From JAVBLP01 sp031553505 (GTDB lineage Bacteria; Elusimicrobiota; Endomicrobiia; Endomicrobiales; Endomicrobiaceae), in NCBI GenBank assembly GCA_031553505.1, contig JAVBLP010000001.1, forward strand, positions 1 to 64,000: DNA of 64,000 nt. The letters run 5' to 3'. Position 1 is the stretch's first letter. Each line of letters opens with the position of its first letter. The position numbers were made by a program, and so were the translations under genes. The notes beneath the pieces were generated by a model. It was not told the origin of the DNA and ran no database searches. It saw only the letters and a list, made by a program, of their open reading frames with translations. This document shows, in pieces, positions 51,854-60,804 of the stretch.

Positions 51854-51974
51854 CTCTGCTCTCCAGTTTTTTATTTGTAACATCATGGAGCAAGTATTTT
51901 ATGCGAAAGTTACATTGTTTTTTATTAATGCGCACTTCCATACGGATTTTGCCGTACGCAAAATGGCCAAAATG

Positions 51975-52460
51975 TCATTTTCCGGAATTGCCTCTCGCGA
52001 GAGCGACTATACCGGTCCTGCTTACTTCCCTTATACCGTAAGGGACAACCATCTTTATAAAAGCGTCTATTTTTTCTTCGTCGCCCGTAATTTCCACAAT
52101 CATAGAATCCTGCGATACGTCGACTATGCGCGTCCTGAAAATGCCGACAATCTGCATAATTTCTGCGCGGTTGCTTTTATTGACGTTTATCTTAATCAAG
52201 GCAAGACCTCTTTCGACATAATCAACGCCGTTAAAATCGTTTACTTTGATAACATCCACAAGCTTATTAAGCTGTTTTGTAACCTGCTCAAGAACAGAAT
52301 CGTCGCCTTTAACGACAATCGTCATTCTTGACATTCCCGGATCGTCGGTTTCGCCGACCGCGAGAGAATCTATATTAAAGCCGCGCGCCGCAAAAAGGGT
52401 TGAAATCCTTGCGAGCACGCCGAATTTATTTTCCACTAACACAGATATTGTATGGCGCAT
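51975..52460 (-). CDS. ilvN: Acetolactate synthase small (regulatory) subunit
   Basis: 161 residues. N-terminal ACT domain ('ISVLVENKFGVLARISTLFAARGFNIDSLAVGETDDP', in parts) that binds valine, and the C-terminal ALS_ss domain. Confers feedback control on IlvB. RBS AAAAGGAG. Preceded by a 135-base repeat-containing gap after ilvB. Confidence 0.95.
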   Translation of the reverse strand: MRHTISVLVENKFGVLARISTLFAARGFNIDSLAVGETDDPGMSRMTIVVKGDDSVLEQVTKQLNKLVDVIKVNDFNGVDYVERGLALIKINVNKSNRAEIMQIVGIFRTRIVDVSQDSMIVEITGDEEKIDAFIKMVVPYGIREVSRTGIVALARGNSGK

Positions 52461-52472
52461 AAAAACTCCTTT

Positions 52473-52592
52473 TAACTGCAGTTAACAATTAATAATTAAA
52501 AAATAACAATTCTTGAGCAGCGAAGCTGCTTTTATACCAGCGCGCTTTTCGCGCACAGCAATTATTAATTATTCATTGATAATTATTACTTG
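52473..52592. repeat. AT-bounded hairpin element between ilvB and ilvN
   Basis: AT-rich ends containing AATTAATAATT in inverted copies flank two small stems: AGCAGC-GAA-GCTGCT (52516-52530) and GCGCG-CTTTT-CGCGC (52540-52554). It resembles a small MITE-like element. In the ilv transcript it would fold between the two AHAS subunit genes. Confidence 0.55.
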
Positions 52593-52595
52593 CCG

Positions 52596-54329
52596 TTATC
52601 CGTTCATTCTCGTCATTATCTCATCAAGGGAAGAGCCTGCCGGAACCATCGGAAAAATATTTTCTTCAATTTCCACCCATATATCAAGGACAACGGAACA
52701 TTTAGATTCAAGCATTTTCTTTAGCGCGGGCTCAACGTCTTTCTTTTCAGTCACGCGTATGCCGAGCGCTCCGTAGCTTTCCGCCCACTTCACAAAATCC
52801 GGCAGATAGACCGGACATTTATCCCTGTTTGGCGTATTGCATAAAGGCGGGCAGCCTTTGCGCCTTGCTAGGCAGGTGTGCGAATATCTTTTCCCGTAAA
52901 ACATCTCCTGCCACTGGCGCACATTGCCTAAATAATGGTTATTTAAGATTATTACTTTAACGTCCACTTCATTAGCAACCGCAACGGCCATTTCCTGCAT
53001 ATTCATCTGGAAAGAACCGTCTCCCGCGACAACTATAACTTCTTTATCAGGGTTGCCGAACTTAGCGCCGATACCCGCGGGGTAACCATAACCCATTGTG
53101 CCGAGTCCGCCGGAACTTAAAAACAATCTCGGTTCTTTAGCTTTATAGTACTGCGCGGACCACATCTGATGCTGGCCTACTTCGGTAGCGACTATCGCTT
53201 CGCCTTTTGTAAGCTCCGACATTTTTTCTATAACATACTGCGGATGAACTTTATCATCTTCCCTGTTATAAGAAAGCGGATGTTCCGCTTTCCACGCGTC
53301 TATTTTATCAATCCATTCTTTTCTGTTTTTCTTCTCTATTAAAACCGACATTTCTTTTAAAACGGTTTTAGCGTCGCCAACAACCGGGATATCCGTTTCA
53401 ACGACTTTAGATATTGCCGTAGGATCTATATCGATATGTATTATTTTTGCTTTTTTGGCAAAATCGCAGACTTTGCCGGTACATCTGTCGTCAAACCTGG
53501 CTCCGACCGCTATTATAACATCCGCTGCCTGCACCGCTTTATTAGCGCAGTACAAACCGTGCATGCCAAGCATGCCGAGGCTTAACTTTGTGTCCGGCGG
53601 GTATGCCCCGACCGCAAGCAAAGTGTTTGTTACGGGAATGTCCGCTTTTTTTGAAATTTCTATAATTTCTTTTTCCGCATCGGATACCACAACGCCTGCG
53701 CCTATATAAAGCACGGGCCTTTCGCTTTTATTAATAATCTCCGCGGCTCTTTTTATCTGCCCGGGATGGCCCTCGTAATTCGGATTATAAGAACGCACTG
53801 CAACTTTATCAGGATACACAAACTCGCATTTGCCTCTTTGCACGTCAACGGGAATGTCCACCAAAACCGGCCCCGGCCTTCCGGTAGAAGCGATATAAAA
53901 AGCTTCTTTGATTATCCTTGCCAAATCTTTAACGTCTTTTACCAAAAAATTATGTTTAGTTACCGGCCTTGTTATGCCGGTAATATCGGCCTCCTGAAAA
54001 GCGTCCTGACCGATAACGCTTGTGGAAACCTGCCCCGTAAACGCAACCATGGGCACGGAATCCATATACGCCGTACCCAAGCCCGTAACAAGGTTTGTCG
54101 CTCCCGGTCCTGAAGTGGCGATGCATACGCCGGTTTTTCCGGTTGAACGGGCATAACCGTCCGCCATATGCGAAGCGCCCTGTTCGTGCCTTGTCAGTAT
54201 AAAGTTTAATTTTGATCCGTGAATAGCGTCAAAAATCGGCAGCGCCTGACCGCCCGGAAGGCCAAACACTACTTCAACGTTCTCCTTTAATAAGCTTTCA
54301 ACTAAGATTTGCGCACCGGTTTTTTCCAT
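52596..54329 (-). CDS. ilvB: Acetolactate synthase large subunit
   Basis: 577 residues, AHAS catalytic subunit. 'VFGLPGGQALPIFDAIHGS', catalytic Glu in 'LTRHEQGASHMADGYARS', and the TPP motif 'GDGSFQMNMQEMAVAVAN'. Condenses pyruvate with pyruvate or 2-oxobutyrate. A Cys-rich insert near 484-502 (TCLARRKGCPPLC...KCP) lies where most AHASs go directly from 'RYSHT' to 'PDFVK'; four Cys could bind a metal. RBS AAGGAGG. Confidence 0.96.
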   Translation of the reverse strand: MEKTGAQILVESLLKENVEVVFGLPGGQALPIFDAIHGSKLNFILTRHEQGASHMADGYARSTGKTGVCIATSGPGATNLVTGLGTAYMDSVPMVAFTGQVSTSVIGQDAFQEADITGITRPVTKHNFLVKDVKDLARIIKEAFYIASTGRPGPVLVDIPVDVQRGKCEFVYPDKVAVRSYNPNYEGHPGQIKRAAEIINKSERPVLYIGAGVVVSDAEKEIIEISKKADIPVTNTLLAVGAYPPDTKLSLGMLGMHGLYCANKAVQAADVIIAVGARFDDRCTGKVCDFAKKAKIIHIDIDPTAISKVVETDIPVVGDAKTVLKEMSVLIEKKNRKEWIDKIDAWKAEHPLSYNREDDKVHPQYVIEKMSELTKGEAIVATEVGQHQMWSAQYYKAKEPRLFLSSGGLGTMGYGYPAGIGAKFGNPDKEVIVVAGDGSFQMNMQEMAVAVANEVDVKVIILNNHYLGNVRQWQEMFYGKRYSHTCLARRKGCPPLCNTPNRDKCPVYLPDFVKWAESYGALGIRVTEKKDVEPALKKMLESKCSVVLDIWVEIEENIFPMVPAGSSLDEIMTRMNG

Positions 54330-54369
54330 AGCGTTTACCCTCCTTTTAAAATTTTTGCCGCTTTATATT

Positions 54370-54690
54370 TTACAAACCTAATTCTTTGTATATTTTTTCC
54401 AGCTCTTTTTTAAGCTCCGCGTTATCCTGGCCCGCTTCCTGTATAAGTTTTTTCATCTCCGCTTTAAAATCTGCTTTTTCCTGCGCGGTCATCTGCTTAA
54501 TTGTATCTTTAAGGGCATCCATAGCCTGCTTTTGCATCTCTTGAAGCTGTTTCATCTGCTCGGCTGTTGCCTGTTGGGAATCTTTTTTTTGCGACTGCGC
54601 GAAAACACAATTTGGCGCAAACACAACCGAAAATGAAGCTAAAAACAACAAACTTACCGACGCAATAACGATCTTTTTAAAAGTGTTCAT
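54370..54690 (-). CDS. Small secreted helical protein
   Basis: 106 residues, unrecognised. Signal peptide (1-31, CVFA-Q) followed by one long Gln/Lys/Glu/Met-rich helix (about 40-106, 'EQMKQLQEMQKQAMDALK', 'AQEKADFKAEMKKLIQEAG') likely to form a coiled coil. RBS GGGGG. Between ilvD and ilvB; third small secreted helical protein in this gene cluster. Confidence 0.68.
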   Translation of the reverse strand: MNTFKKIVIASVSLLFLASFSVVFAPNCVFAQSQKKDSQQATAEQMKQLQEMQKQAMDALKDTIKQMTAQEKADFKAEMKKLIQEAGQDNAELKKELEKIYKELGL

Positions 54691-54706
54691 CGTACCCCCA
54701 GCATTT

Positions 54707-56356
54707 TTACTTTAGTACCGCGCCCGTGCTTGCAGACTGCACAAGTTTGGAATACCGTGACATGTAACCCGTTTTAACTTTCGGCTCAGGCTTGACCGCC
54801 TGCTTAAGCCTTTCTTTTATCTGCTCTTCGTTAAGTTCAACATTAAGGGTTCTTTCTGGTATGTTTATATTAATTGTATCGCCGTCTTTTATCGCGGCTA
54901 TCGGGCCGCCTGACGCTGCTTCAGGCGAGATATGCCCTATGCAAGGCCCTCTAGTTCCGCCGGAAAAACGCCCGTCCGTAAGCAAAGCGACAGAGTCGCT
55001 TAAGCCCATTCCGTGCAAAGCGCTTGTGGGGCTTAACATCTCTCTCATGCCCGGGCCGCCCGCGGGGCCTTCGTATCTTATAACAACAACATCTCCTGAA
55101 ACTATCTTTTTATCAAGTATCGCTTTCATAGCGTCATCTTCGGAATTAAAAACTCTTGCCTTGCCGGAAAAAACTTTCATCTTTTCGCTTACCGCTGCCT
55201 GCTTTACAACGCAGCCGTCCGGAGCGATGTTTCCTCTTAAAACAGCTATGCCGCCTTCGGGCTTATAGGGATTTTTAGCCCTTATCACATCTTCATCAAG
55301 TATCTTTCCGGCTTTTGCTATGTCTTTAATGTCAGTACCCGTTACGGTTTTTGAAGAAGCGAGGCCTTTCTGCAAAGCGGAAAGCACCGCCGGCATGCCG
55401 CCGGCATTGTCCAAATCTTCCATATAATGGTCTCCGGCAGGTTCAAGACAGCAAATCTGCGGAGTTGTTTTAGAAATTTCGTCAAAAAGATTTAAAGATA
55501 AACCTATTCCGGCTTCATACGCTATCGCGGGCAGATGTAAAACGGTATTTGTAGAACCGCCCAAAGCCATATCCGCGGTTATCGCGTTTTTAAAAGCGTC
55601 TAAAGTCATTATATCCCTGGGTTTTAAGTTTTCTTTTACAAGTTCTACAACGCGTATTCCTGATTCATAAGCTATTCTTTTTTTCTTGGCGCTGACAGCC
55701 AACGCTGTCGCGCAACCCTGCAAAGACATACCCATAGTTTCCGTTAAACACGCCATAGTGTTTGCGGTGTACATCCCCTGGCACGAGCCCGCGCCCGGGC
55801 AGGCAGCCATTTCCAGCTCCGCAAGCTGTCGCTCATTTATTTTTCCCGCCTGAAACTGCCCTACCGCTTCAAAAGTGTCCCTGACCATCGAACGCCTTTT
55901 GTGGTCGTACATCCCAGTCATCATCGCGCCTGCCGTGACAACTATTGCCGGGATATTAAGCCTTGCCGCAGCCATAAGCATGCCGGGAGTTACTTTATCG
56001 CAGTTAGACAACAAAATTAAACCGTCAAGCATATGGGCATTGGCTACAACTTCTACCAAATCCGCTATTATTTCCCTTGAGGCGAGCGAATAATGCATGC
56101 CGCTGTGCCCCATAGCTATACCATCGCACACAGCCGGCGCGCCGAAAATAAACGGTACTCCGCCGCCCGCCGCTATGCCTCTTTCGATATATCTTTCCAA
56201 ATCGCGCATCGCAACGTGCCCCGGAACCAAATCCGTAAAAGATGACGCTATGCCGATAAACGGTTTGCCTAAATCTTTAGGGCTTATTCCTGTTGAATAT
56301 AATAAACATCTGTTTGGCGCCCTTACAGCGCCTTTTTTTATCTGGTCGCTTCTCAT
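54707..56356 (-). CDS. ilvD: Dihydroxy-acid dehydratase
   Basis: 549 residues. Fe-S cysteines in 'LLSNCDKVTPGML', 'AACPGAGSCQGMYTANTMAC' and family motifs 'GGSTNTVLHLPAIA' and 'TDGRFSGGTRGPCIGHISPE'. Dehydrates dihydroxyisovalerate and dihydroxymethylvalerate to the 2-oxoacids of valine and isoleucine. Its oxygen-sensitive cluster suits an anaerobe. RBS AGAGGA; a TTGGGAT/ATCCCAA stem lies just upstream. Confidence 0.97.
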   Translation of the reverse strand: MRSDQIKKGAVRAPNRCLLYSTGISPKDLGKPFIGIASSFTDLVPGHVAMRDLERYIERGIAAGGGVPFIFGAPAVCDGIAMGHSGMHYSLASREIIADLVEVVANAHMLDGLILLSNCDKVTPGMLMAAARLNIPAIVVTAGAMMTGMYDHKRRSMVRDTFEAVGQFQAGKINERQLAELEMAACPGAGSCQGMYTANTMACLTETMGMSLQGCATALAVSAKKKRIAYESGIRVVELVKENLKPRDIMTLDAFKNAITADMALGGSTNTVLHLPAIAYEAGIGLSLNLFDEISKTTPQICCLEPAGDHYMEDLDNAGGMPAVLSALQKGLASSKTVTGTDIKDIAKAGKILDEDVIRAKNPYKPEGGIAVLRGNIAPDGCVVKQAAVSEKMKVFSGKARVFNSEDDAMKAILDKKIVSGDVVVIRYEGPAGGPGMREMLSPTSALHGMGLSDSVALLTDGRFSGGTRGPCIGHISPEAASGGPIAAIKDGDTININIPERTLNVELNEEQIKERLKQAVKPEPKVKTGYMSRYSKLVQSASTGAVLK

Positions 56357-56366
56357 TTTTCCTCTT

Positions 56367-56419
56367 GGGATTTCATCCCAACCCCTTCAATCTTATAAAG
56401 TTTCGCCTTTTCGGGCGAA
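56367..56419. repeat. Stem and partial composite-repeat text between cimA and ilvD
   Basis: TTGGGAT-TTC-ATCCCAA (56367-56383) is a perfect short stem next to the ilvD RBS. It is followed by CGCCTTTTCGGGCGAATTAC, the same motif as in the composite repeats at 12.3 and 34.9 kb. Confidence 0.5.
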
Positions 56420-58003
56420 TTACTTTTTGCCGGAACCTTTGCCTTCTTTTAGCAGCTTATACTCTATTGAATCAGATAATGCCTGCCAGGAAGCGTCAAT
56501 AATATTTTCATTTACGCCTATAGTGCCCCACGTTTTTGCCGTATCGGAAGACTCTATCAAAACGCGTACTTTCGCCGCGGTATTGGCATCGCTGTTTACA
56601 ACCCTCACTTTAAAATCCGTCAAAAACATTTTTTTCACCTGGGGATAATACTTTACAAGCGCTTTGCGCAGGCAGTTATCCAGCGCATTGACCGGACCGT
56701 CGCCTTCCGCGACGGTATGCTCTTCTTTGCCTCTTATATCAAGCTTAACCGTAGCTTCCGAAACTATGCAGCCTGACGAATCCTTTTCAACGGCTACCCT
56801 GTATCCTTTTAAAGAAAAGAAAGGCTTGAACGATTCCAGCGCTTTTTTTGTAAGAAGAAAGAAAGAACCGTCCGCGTCTTCGTACTGATAACCTTTATTT
56901 TCCATATCTTTAACCAAATCTATAATTTTTTTTACCTGTTCCGGCGCTTCGCCAAGCCCCAAAGCCATTTCGCCAGCTTTTGAAACGACATTGCTCTTTC
57001 CTGACATATCGCTTACCAAAATGCGCCTTTCATTTCCGACAAGCGCCGGATTCATGTGCTCATATGTGTCCGAATGCCTTTCCATAGCCGAAACATGAAT
57101 GCCCGCTTTATGCGCGAATGCGTTTCTGCCCACATACGGCTTGGAATCATTAGGTATTAAATTCGCTATTTCATCTACATATCTTGAAAGTTCCGTAAGC
57201 TTTGCGAGGCTCTTCCGCGGAACGCATTTATAATCTTTCTTTATCTGCAGCGCCGGGATTATTGTGCACAAATTCGCGTTGCCGCACCTTTCGCCTATGC
57301 CGTTTATAGTGCCGTGAACCATAACACAGCCTTCCTCAACGGCTAAAAGCGAGTTAGCGACAGCGCAGCCGGTATCATTATGGGCGTGTACGCCGAATTT
57401 CACTTTAGGAAACGCCTGTACTGTTTCCCTGACGGCTTTTTGCACATCCGAAGGAAGCCAGCCGCCGTTTGTTTCGCAAAGGCATATTATGTCCGCGCCC
57501 GCTTTTACCGCGGTTTTTATAACTTCAAAAGCGTATTCTTTATTGCTCTTATAGCCGTCAAAATAATGCTCAGCGTCAAAAATCACTTCCATCTTTTTTG
57601 ACTTAAGATAAGAAACGCTGTCGGCAATCATCTTTAAATTTTCTTCATTAGTGGTTTTAAGCGCGTATTTTACGTGCAAATCCCACGTTTTGCCGAATAT
57701 GCACGCCACTTTCGCTCCGGACACGGCAATAGCTTTTAAGCTTGCGTCCTCGGAAGCTTTTATCCCTTTTCTTCTCGTTGAACCAAACGCCGTAAGTTTT
57801 GCGTTTTTAAAAGATATTTTTTTGGCTTCGCCGAAAAACAGCTCGTCTTTCGGGTTGGATCCCGGCCAGCCGCCCTCGATATAAGAAACGCCGAAAGCGT
57901 CAAGCGCTTTAGCGATTTTTAATTTGTCTTCAACCGTAAAAGATATGCCGGCTCCTTGGCCGCCGTCCCTTAAAGTCGTATCGAATATCAGTATTTTTTT
58001 CAT
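56420..58003 (-). CDS. cimA: (R)-citramalate synthase
   Basis: 527 residues. HMGL-like TIM barrel: 'FDTTLRDGGQGAGISF', 'EGGWPGSNPKD', 'GVHAHNDTGCAVANSLLAVEEG' (in part) and 'GTINGIGERCGNANL', followed by a C-terminal LeuA-dimer regulatory domain (about 400-527, 'GTIGVNENIIDASWQALSD'). The EGGWPGSNPKD sequence marks the citramalate synthase (CimA type TIGR00977) branch rather than LeuA. It condenses pyruvate and acetyl-CoA, giving 2-oxobutyrate for isoleucine without threonine deaminase. LeuCD-type partners are not in the window. Confidence 0.92.
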   Translation of the reverse strand: MKKILIFDTTLRDGGQGAGISFTVEDKLKIAKALDAFGVSYIEGGWPGSNPKDELFFGEAKKISFKNAKLTAFGSTRRKGIKASEDASLKAIAVSGAKVACIFGKTWDLHVKYALKTTNEENLKMIADSVSYLKSKKMEVIFDAEHYFDGYKSNKEYAFEVIKTAVKAGADIICLCETNGGWLPSDVQKAVRETVQAFPKVKFGVHAHNDTGCAVANSLLAVEEGCVMVHGTINGIGERCGNANLCTIIPALQIKKDYKCVPRKSLAKLTELSRYVDEIANLIPNDSKPYVGRNAFAHKAGIHVSAMERHSDTYEHMNPALVGNERRILVSDMSGKSNVVSKAGEMALGLGEAPEQVKKIIDLVKDMENKGYQYEDADGSFFLLTKKALESFKPFFSLKGYRVAVEKDSSGCIVSEATVKLDIRGKEEHTVAEGDGPVNALDNCLRKALVKYYPQVKKMFLTDFKVRVVNSDANTAAKVRVLIESSDTAKTWGTIGVNENIIDASWQALSDSIEYKLLKEGKGSGKK

Positions 58004-58007
58004 CTTT

Positions 58008-58445
58008 TTACCATTCTGAATATAAAATCGCGCCTGTTAAATCATAAGTTTCCCATTTCGGCAGGCTTATTACTTCGCCGTCATCCAAAGGCCAGTACTG
58101 GTACACAATCATATTTAACGAATCCGACTTTGCAGCGGCTTCCATCGCGCCGGAATATCTTGAGGACGGCCTGGCGACAAATGTTTTAAAATACTTATTC
58201 GCCCTGGAATCAACAGTCAACACCTCATCAAGAGATGCCCAAGACGAAATCTCATGCCATTTTGTATTTTCCGCGTGATAAACTTTTTCTGCAGACAGTA
58301 TAGCCCCGGTAAGCGTTTTAGCTTCAGTCATCTTTGCTTTATCGGTAAAGCCTTTATAAATTGAAACCCCTACCATGCTGAGAATGCCGACAATAACAAT
58401 AACAATAACAAGTTCTACAAGAGTAAAGCCAGAAGTTGTTTTCAT
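58008..58445 (-). CDS. Type IV pilin / pseudopilin
   Basis: 145 residues. Class III signal with 'SG-FTLVELVIVIVIVGILS', the prepilin peptidase site G6/F7 and Glu5 of the mature protein. The C-terminal globular part has 'YWPLDDGEVISLPKWETYDLTG' (in part). Secretion or pilus subunit of the PilE/GspG type. It stands alone, without pil/gsp assembly genes, between lysC and cimA. Scattered pilin genes are known in Elusimicrobium; here that is a contextual hint. Confidence 0.9.
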   Translation of the reverse strand: MKTTSGFTLVELVIVIVIVGILSMVGVSIYKGFTDKAKMTEAKTLTGAILSAEKVYHAENTKWHEISSWASLDEVLTVDSRANKYFKTFVARPSSRYSGAMEAAAKSDSLNMIVYQYWPLDDGEVISLPKWETYDLTGAILYSEW

Positions 58446-58454
58446 AATTTCCTT

Positions 58455-59687
58455 TTACTGCTTTTTAGAAAGTTTAAAACCCTTGTGAAGCGCTTCAACC
58501 GCTTTTACCATATCAACTTCGTCCACTATGCACGAAATTTTAATTTCGCTGGTAGAAATCATCTCTATATTTATGCCGCTTTTATGCAGTATTTCAAACA
58601 TCATGGCAGCAACGCCGGCATTGCTTCTCATGCCGATGCCTACAACTGAAACTTTCGCGACGTGTTCATCGCACACAACATTTGACGCCTTAAGCTCCGC
58701 CACTATTTTATCGAGCTCAATCTGGGTTTTTTTCATGTCTGCTTTACTGACGGTAAAAGAGATGTCGTTTTTCCTGTCAACGGCCGCGGACTGTATAATC
58801 ATATCGACATTTACGCCGATTTTCGCGAGTTTTCCGAAAATTTTTGCCGCAACGCCCGGCATATCCGGAAGGTCTATTATCGTAAATTTTACCTGATTTT
58901 TATCAAATGTTACGCCTGACACAAGCAATTCTTCCATCTTTTTCCTCCCGATTTTTTCTTCGCTGGTTATTATCGTGCCTACATTATCGCTGAACGTGCT
59001 TCTTGAATGTATTTCAACTCCGAATTTTTTGGCGACTTCAACGCTTCTTGCCTGTAAAACCTGGGCGCCGGAACCTGCCATTTCAAGCATTTCTTCATAG
59101 GATATATAATCGAGCTTCCTCGCTTCTTTCACGACTCTCGGGTCCGTAGTGTAAACGCCGTCAACATCGGAATAAATTTCGCAGGAATCGGCATCAAGCG
59201 ACGCGGCAAGGGCAACGGCCGTTAAATCCGAACCGCCCCTGCCTAAAGTAGTAATATCGCCTTTAGGGTTTATAGCCTGAAAACCCGCCACTATAACTAT
59301 ATTATTTTTCGCGAGCTGGTCTTTAACTTTCTTGGGGTTGATTTTTTTGATCCTTGCGCGCATATAATCCGTATCCGCGGAAATTCCCGCCTGCGGGCCG
59401 GTCATAGATATCACTTTTTCACCCATAGAATCTATAGCCATCGCCAAAAGCGAAATTGAAACCATTTCGCCCGTGGCAAGAAGCATGTCCATTTCCCTAG
59501 CGGGAGGGTTTGACGTTATTTTTTCAGCCATTTCCAGCAAATCGTCCGTAGTATCGCCCGGAGCGGAAACAACAACGACAACTTTATTGCCGGCTTTCTT
59601 TTTCGCGATTATTTTACCCGCCACGTGCTTCATCTTGTCAGAATCTGCAACGGAAGAGCCGCCGAACTTCATCACCACTAATGCCAT
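58455..59687 (-). CDS. lysC: Aspartate kinase
   Basis: 410 residues from ATG 59687 (MALVVMKFGGSSVAD) with GGAGG upstream; a TTG five codons earlier overlaps that RBS. Kinase motifs 'KFGGSSVAD', 'TLGRGGSDLTAVALA' and 'DVDGVYTTDPRVV'. C-terminal tandem ACT domains ('PDMPGVAAKIFGKLAKIGVNVDMI', in part; 'GINIEMISTSEIKISCIV') for lysine/threonine feedback. First step from aspartate to lysine, methionine and threonine. Confidence 0.96.
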   Translation of the reverse strand: MALVVMKFGGSSVADSDKMKHVAGKIIAKKKAGNKVVVVVSAPGDTTDDLLEMAEKITSNPPAREMDMLLATGEMVSISLLAMAIDSMGEKVISMTGPQAGISADTDYMRARIKKINPKKVKDQLAKNNIVIVAGFQAINPKGDITTLGRGGSDLTAVALAASLDADSCEIYSDVDGVYTTDPRVVKEARKLDYISYEEMLEMAGSGAQVLQARSVEVAKKFGVEIHSRSTFSDNVGTIITSEEKIGRKKMEELLVSGVTFDKNQVKFTIIDLPDMPGVAAKIFGKLAKIGVNVDMIIQSAAVDRKNDISFTVSKADMKKTQIELDKIVAELKASNVVCDEHVAKVSVVGIGMRSNAGVAAMMFEILHKSGINIEMISTSEIKISCIVDEVDMVKAVEALHKGFKLSKKQ

Positions 59688-59762
59688 CTCGCTTTCCTCC
59701 AAAACACGGTACTTATAAATACCTGGATATTATATAACATTTTAATGCCTGTAAACTCGGAT

Positions 59763-60677
59763 TTAAAGCTCTTTTACGCCTTCCGAATCAAAGTCAAGAA
59801 TATACGATTTTACCGCCACGCTTTCCTTTTTCCATACTTTAGACATCGATTTTTGCACCGCAACCGCATCTTTTTTACCGCAAAGAGCCGCTAAAGTAGG
59901 GCCCGAACCCGATAAAAACGAACCGTAAGCGCCGGCATTTGTCGCGGCTTTTAATACATCGTTCATAACTGGAATCATTTTACCTCTGTAAGGCTGGTGT
60001 ATCCTGTCCTGCATACCTTTCGCAAGAAGCGAATAATCGCCCGTGCAAAACGCCGCGGAAAGCAAAGCAACCCTTGAAATATTAAAAACTGCGTCTTTAA
60101 GCTCCACTGTTTTAGGAAGAATCTGCCTGGAACGCTTTGTCCTGAGCTCAAAAGAAGGCACGCATAAAACGACTTTAAGCTTCGGAACCGGCAGTTTTAT
60201 AACTGATATCGGTTCGTCTTTACTCTGTACGCATACGCAAAGGCCGCCATAAACGGCAGGCGCCACATTATCCGGATGGCCTTCTATCTTCATGGCGATT
60301 TCCGCCATCTGGAATTTGTTTAGCTTTTTGCCGCAAAGCGCGTTTGCCAAAGCTATGCCGCCAACTATCGCGGATGCGCTTGAGCCCAGCCCGCCGCTTA
60401 GCGGTATGCTGGTATTTATTTTAAGATTTAAATTCTTCAAATTGAATTTATCGCATTTTAAAACCTTGAAAGTTTCCTGCATAGACTGCCACATAACATT
60501 TTTTTCGCCGGCCGGAAGGATTTTTTTCCCTTCACCCTTCAAAATAAATTTTGTTTGCTTTGCTTTAGGAACGTATTCCGCTTCAAACTCATTGTACAAA
60601 GCAAGCGCTGCGCCAAAAACGTCAAAACCCGGTCCTAAATTAGCCGTTGTAGCCGGCACTCTCATTTTTACTGTCAT
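59763..60677 (-). CDS. thrB: Homoserine kinase
   Basis: 304 residues, GHMP fold. 'VPATTANLGPGFDVFGAAL', ATP motif 'PLSGGLGSSASAIVGG' and 'GAYGSFLSGSGPTLAAL'. Phosphorylates homoserine for threonine synthesis. Neighbour of lysC. RBS AGGAT. Start could also be the Met at codon 5. Confidence 0.95.
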   Translation of the reverse strand: MTVKMRVPATTANLGPGFDVFGAALALYNEFEAEYVPKAKQTKFILKGEGKKILPAGEKNVMWQSMQETFKVLKCDKFNLKNLNLKINTSIPLSGGLGSSASAIVGGIALANALCGKKLNKFQMAEIAMKIEGHPDNVAPAVYGGLCVCVQSKDEPISVIKLPVPKLKVVLCVPSFELRTKRSRQILPKTVELKDAVFNISRVALLSAAFCTGDYSLLAKGMQDRIHQPYRGKMIPVMNDVLKAATNAGAYGSFLSGSGPTLAALCGKKDAVAVQKSMSKVWKKESVAVKSYILDFDSEGVKEL

Positions 60678-60804
60678 TTTTTTATCCTGTATGTTTAAAA
60701 ATTTCTGAATTTATCATATTTTCCGCCTCTGTCTTGTTTTCAGGCTTCAAAGTAAAAAGATAAACAAGTAAGCGGCAAAACAAGCTTTGTAAGGCTTAAA
60801 AACT
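60678..60804. other. Non-coding gap between thiC and thrB
   Basis: 127 bases, AT-rich. No terminator, riboswitch or small gene could be supported. Confidence 0.5.

Noticed and set aside
51988..52005. TCTCGCGAGA palindrome
   Set aside because: It lies within the conserved ilvN coding sequence and is probably codon chance.
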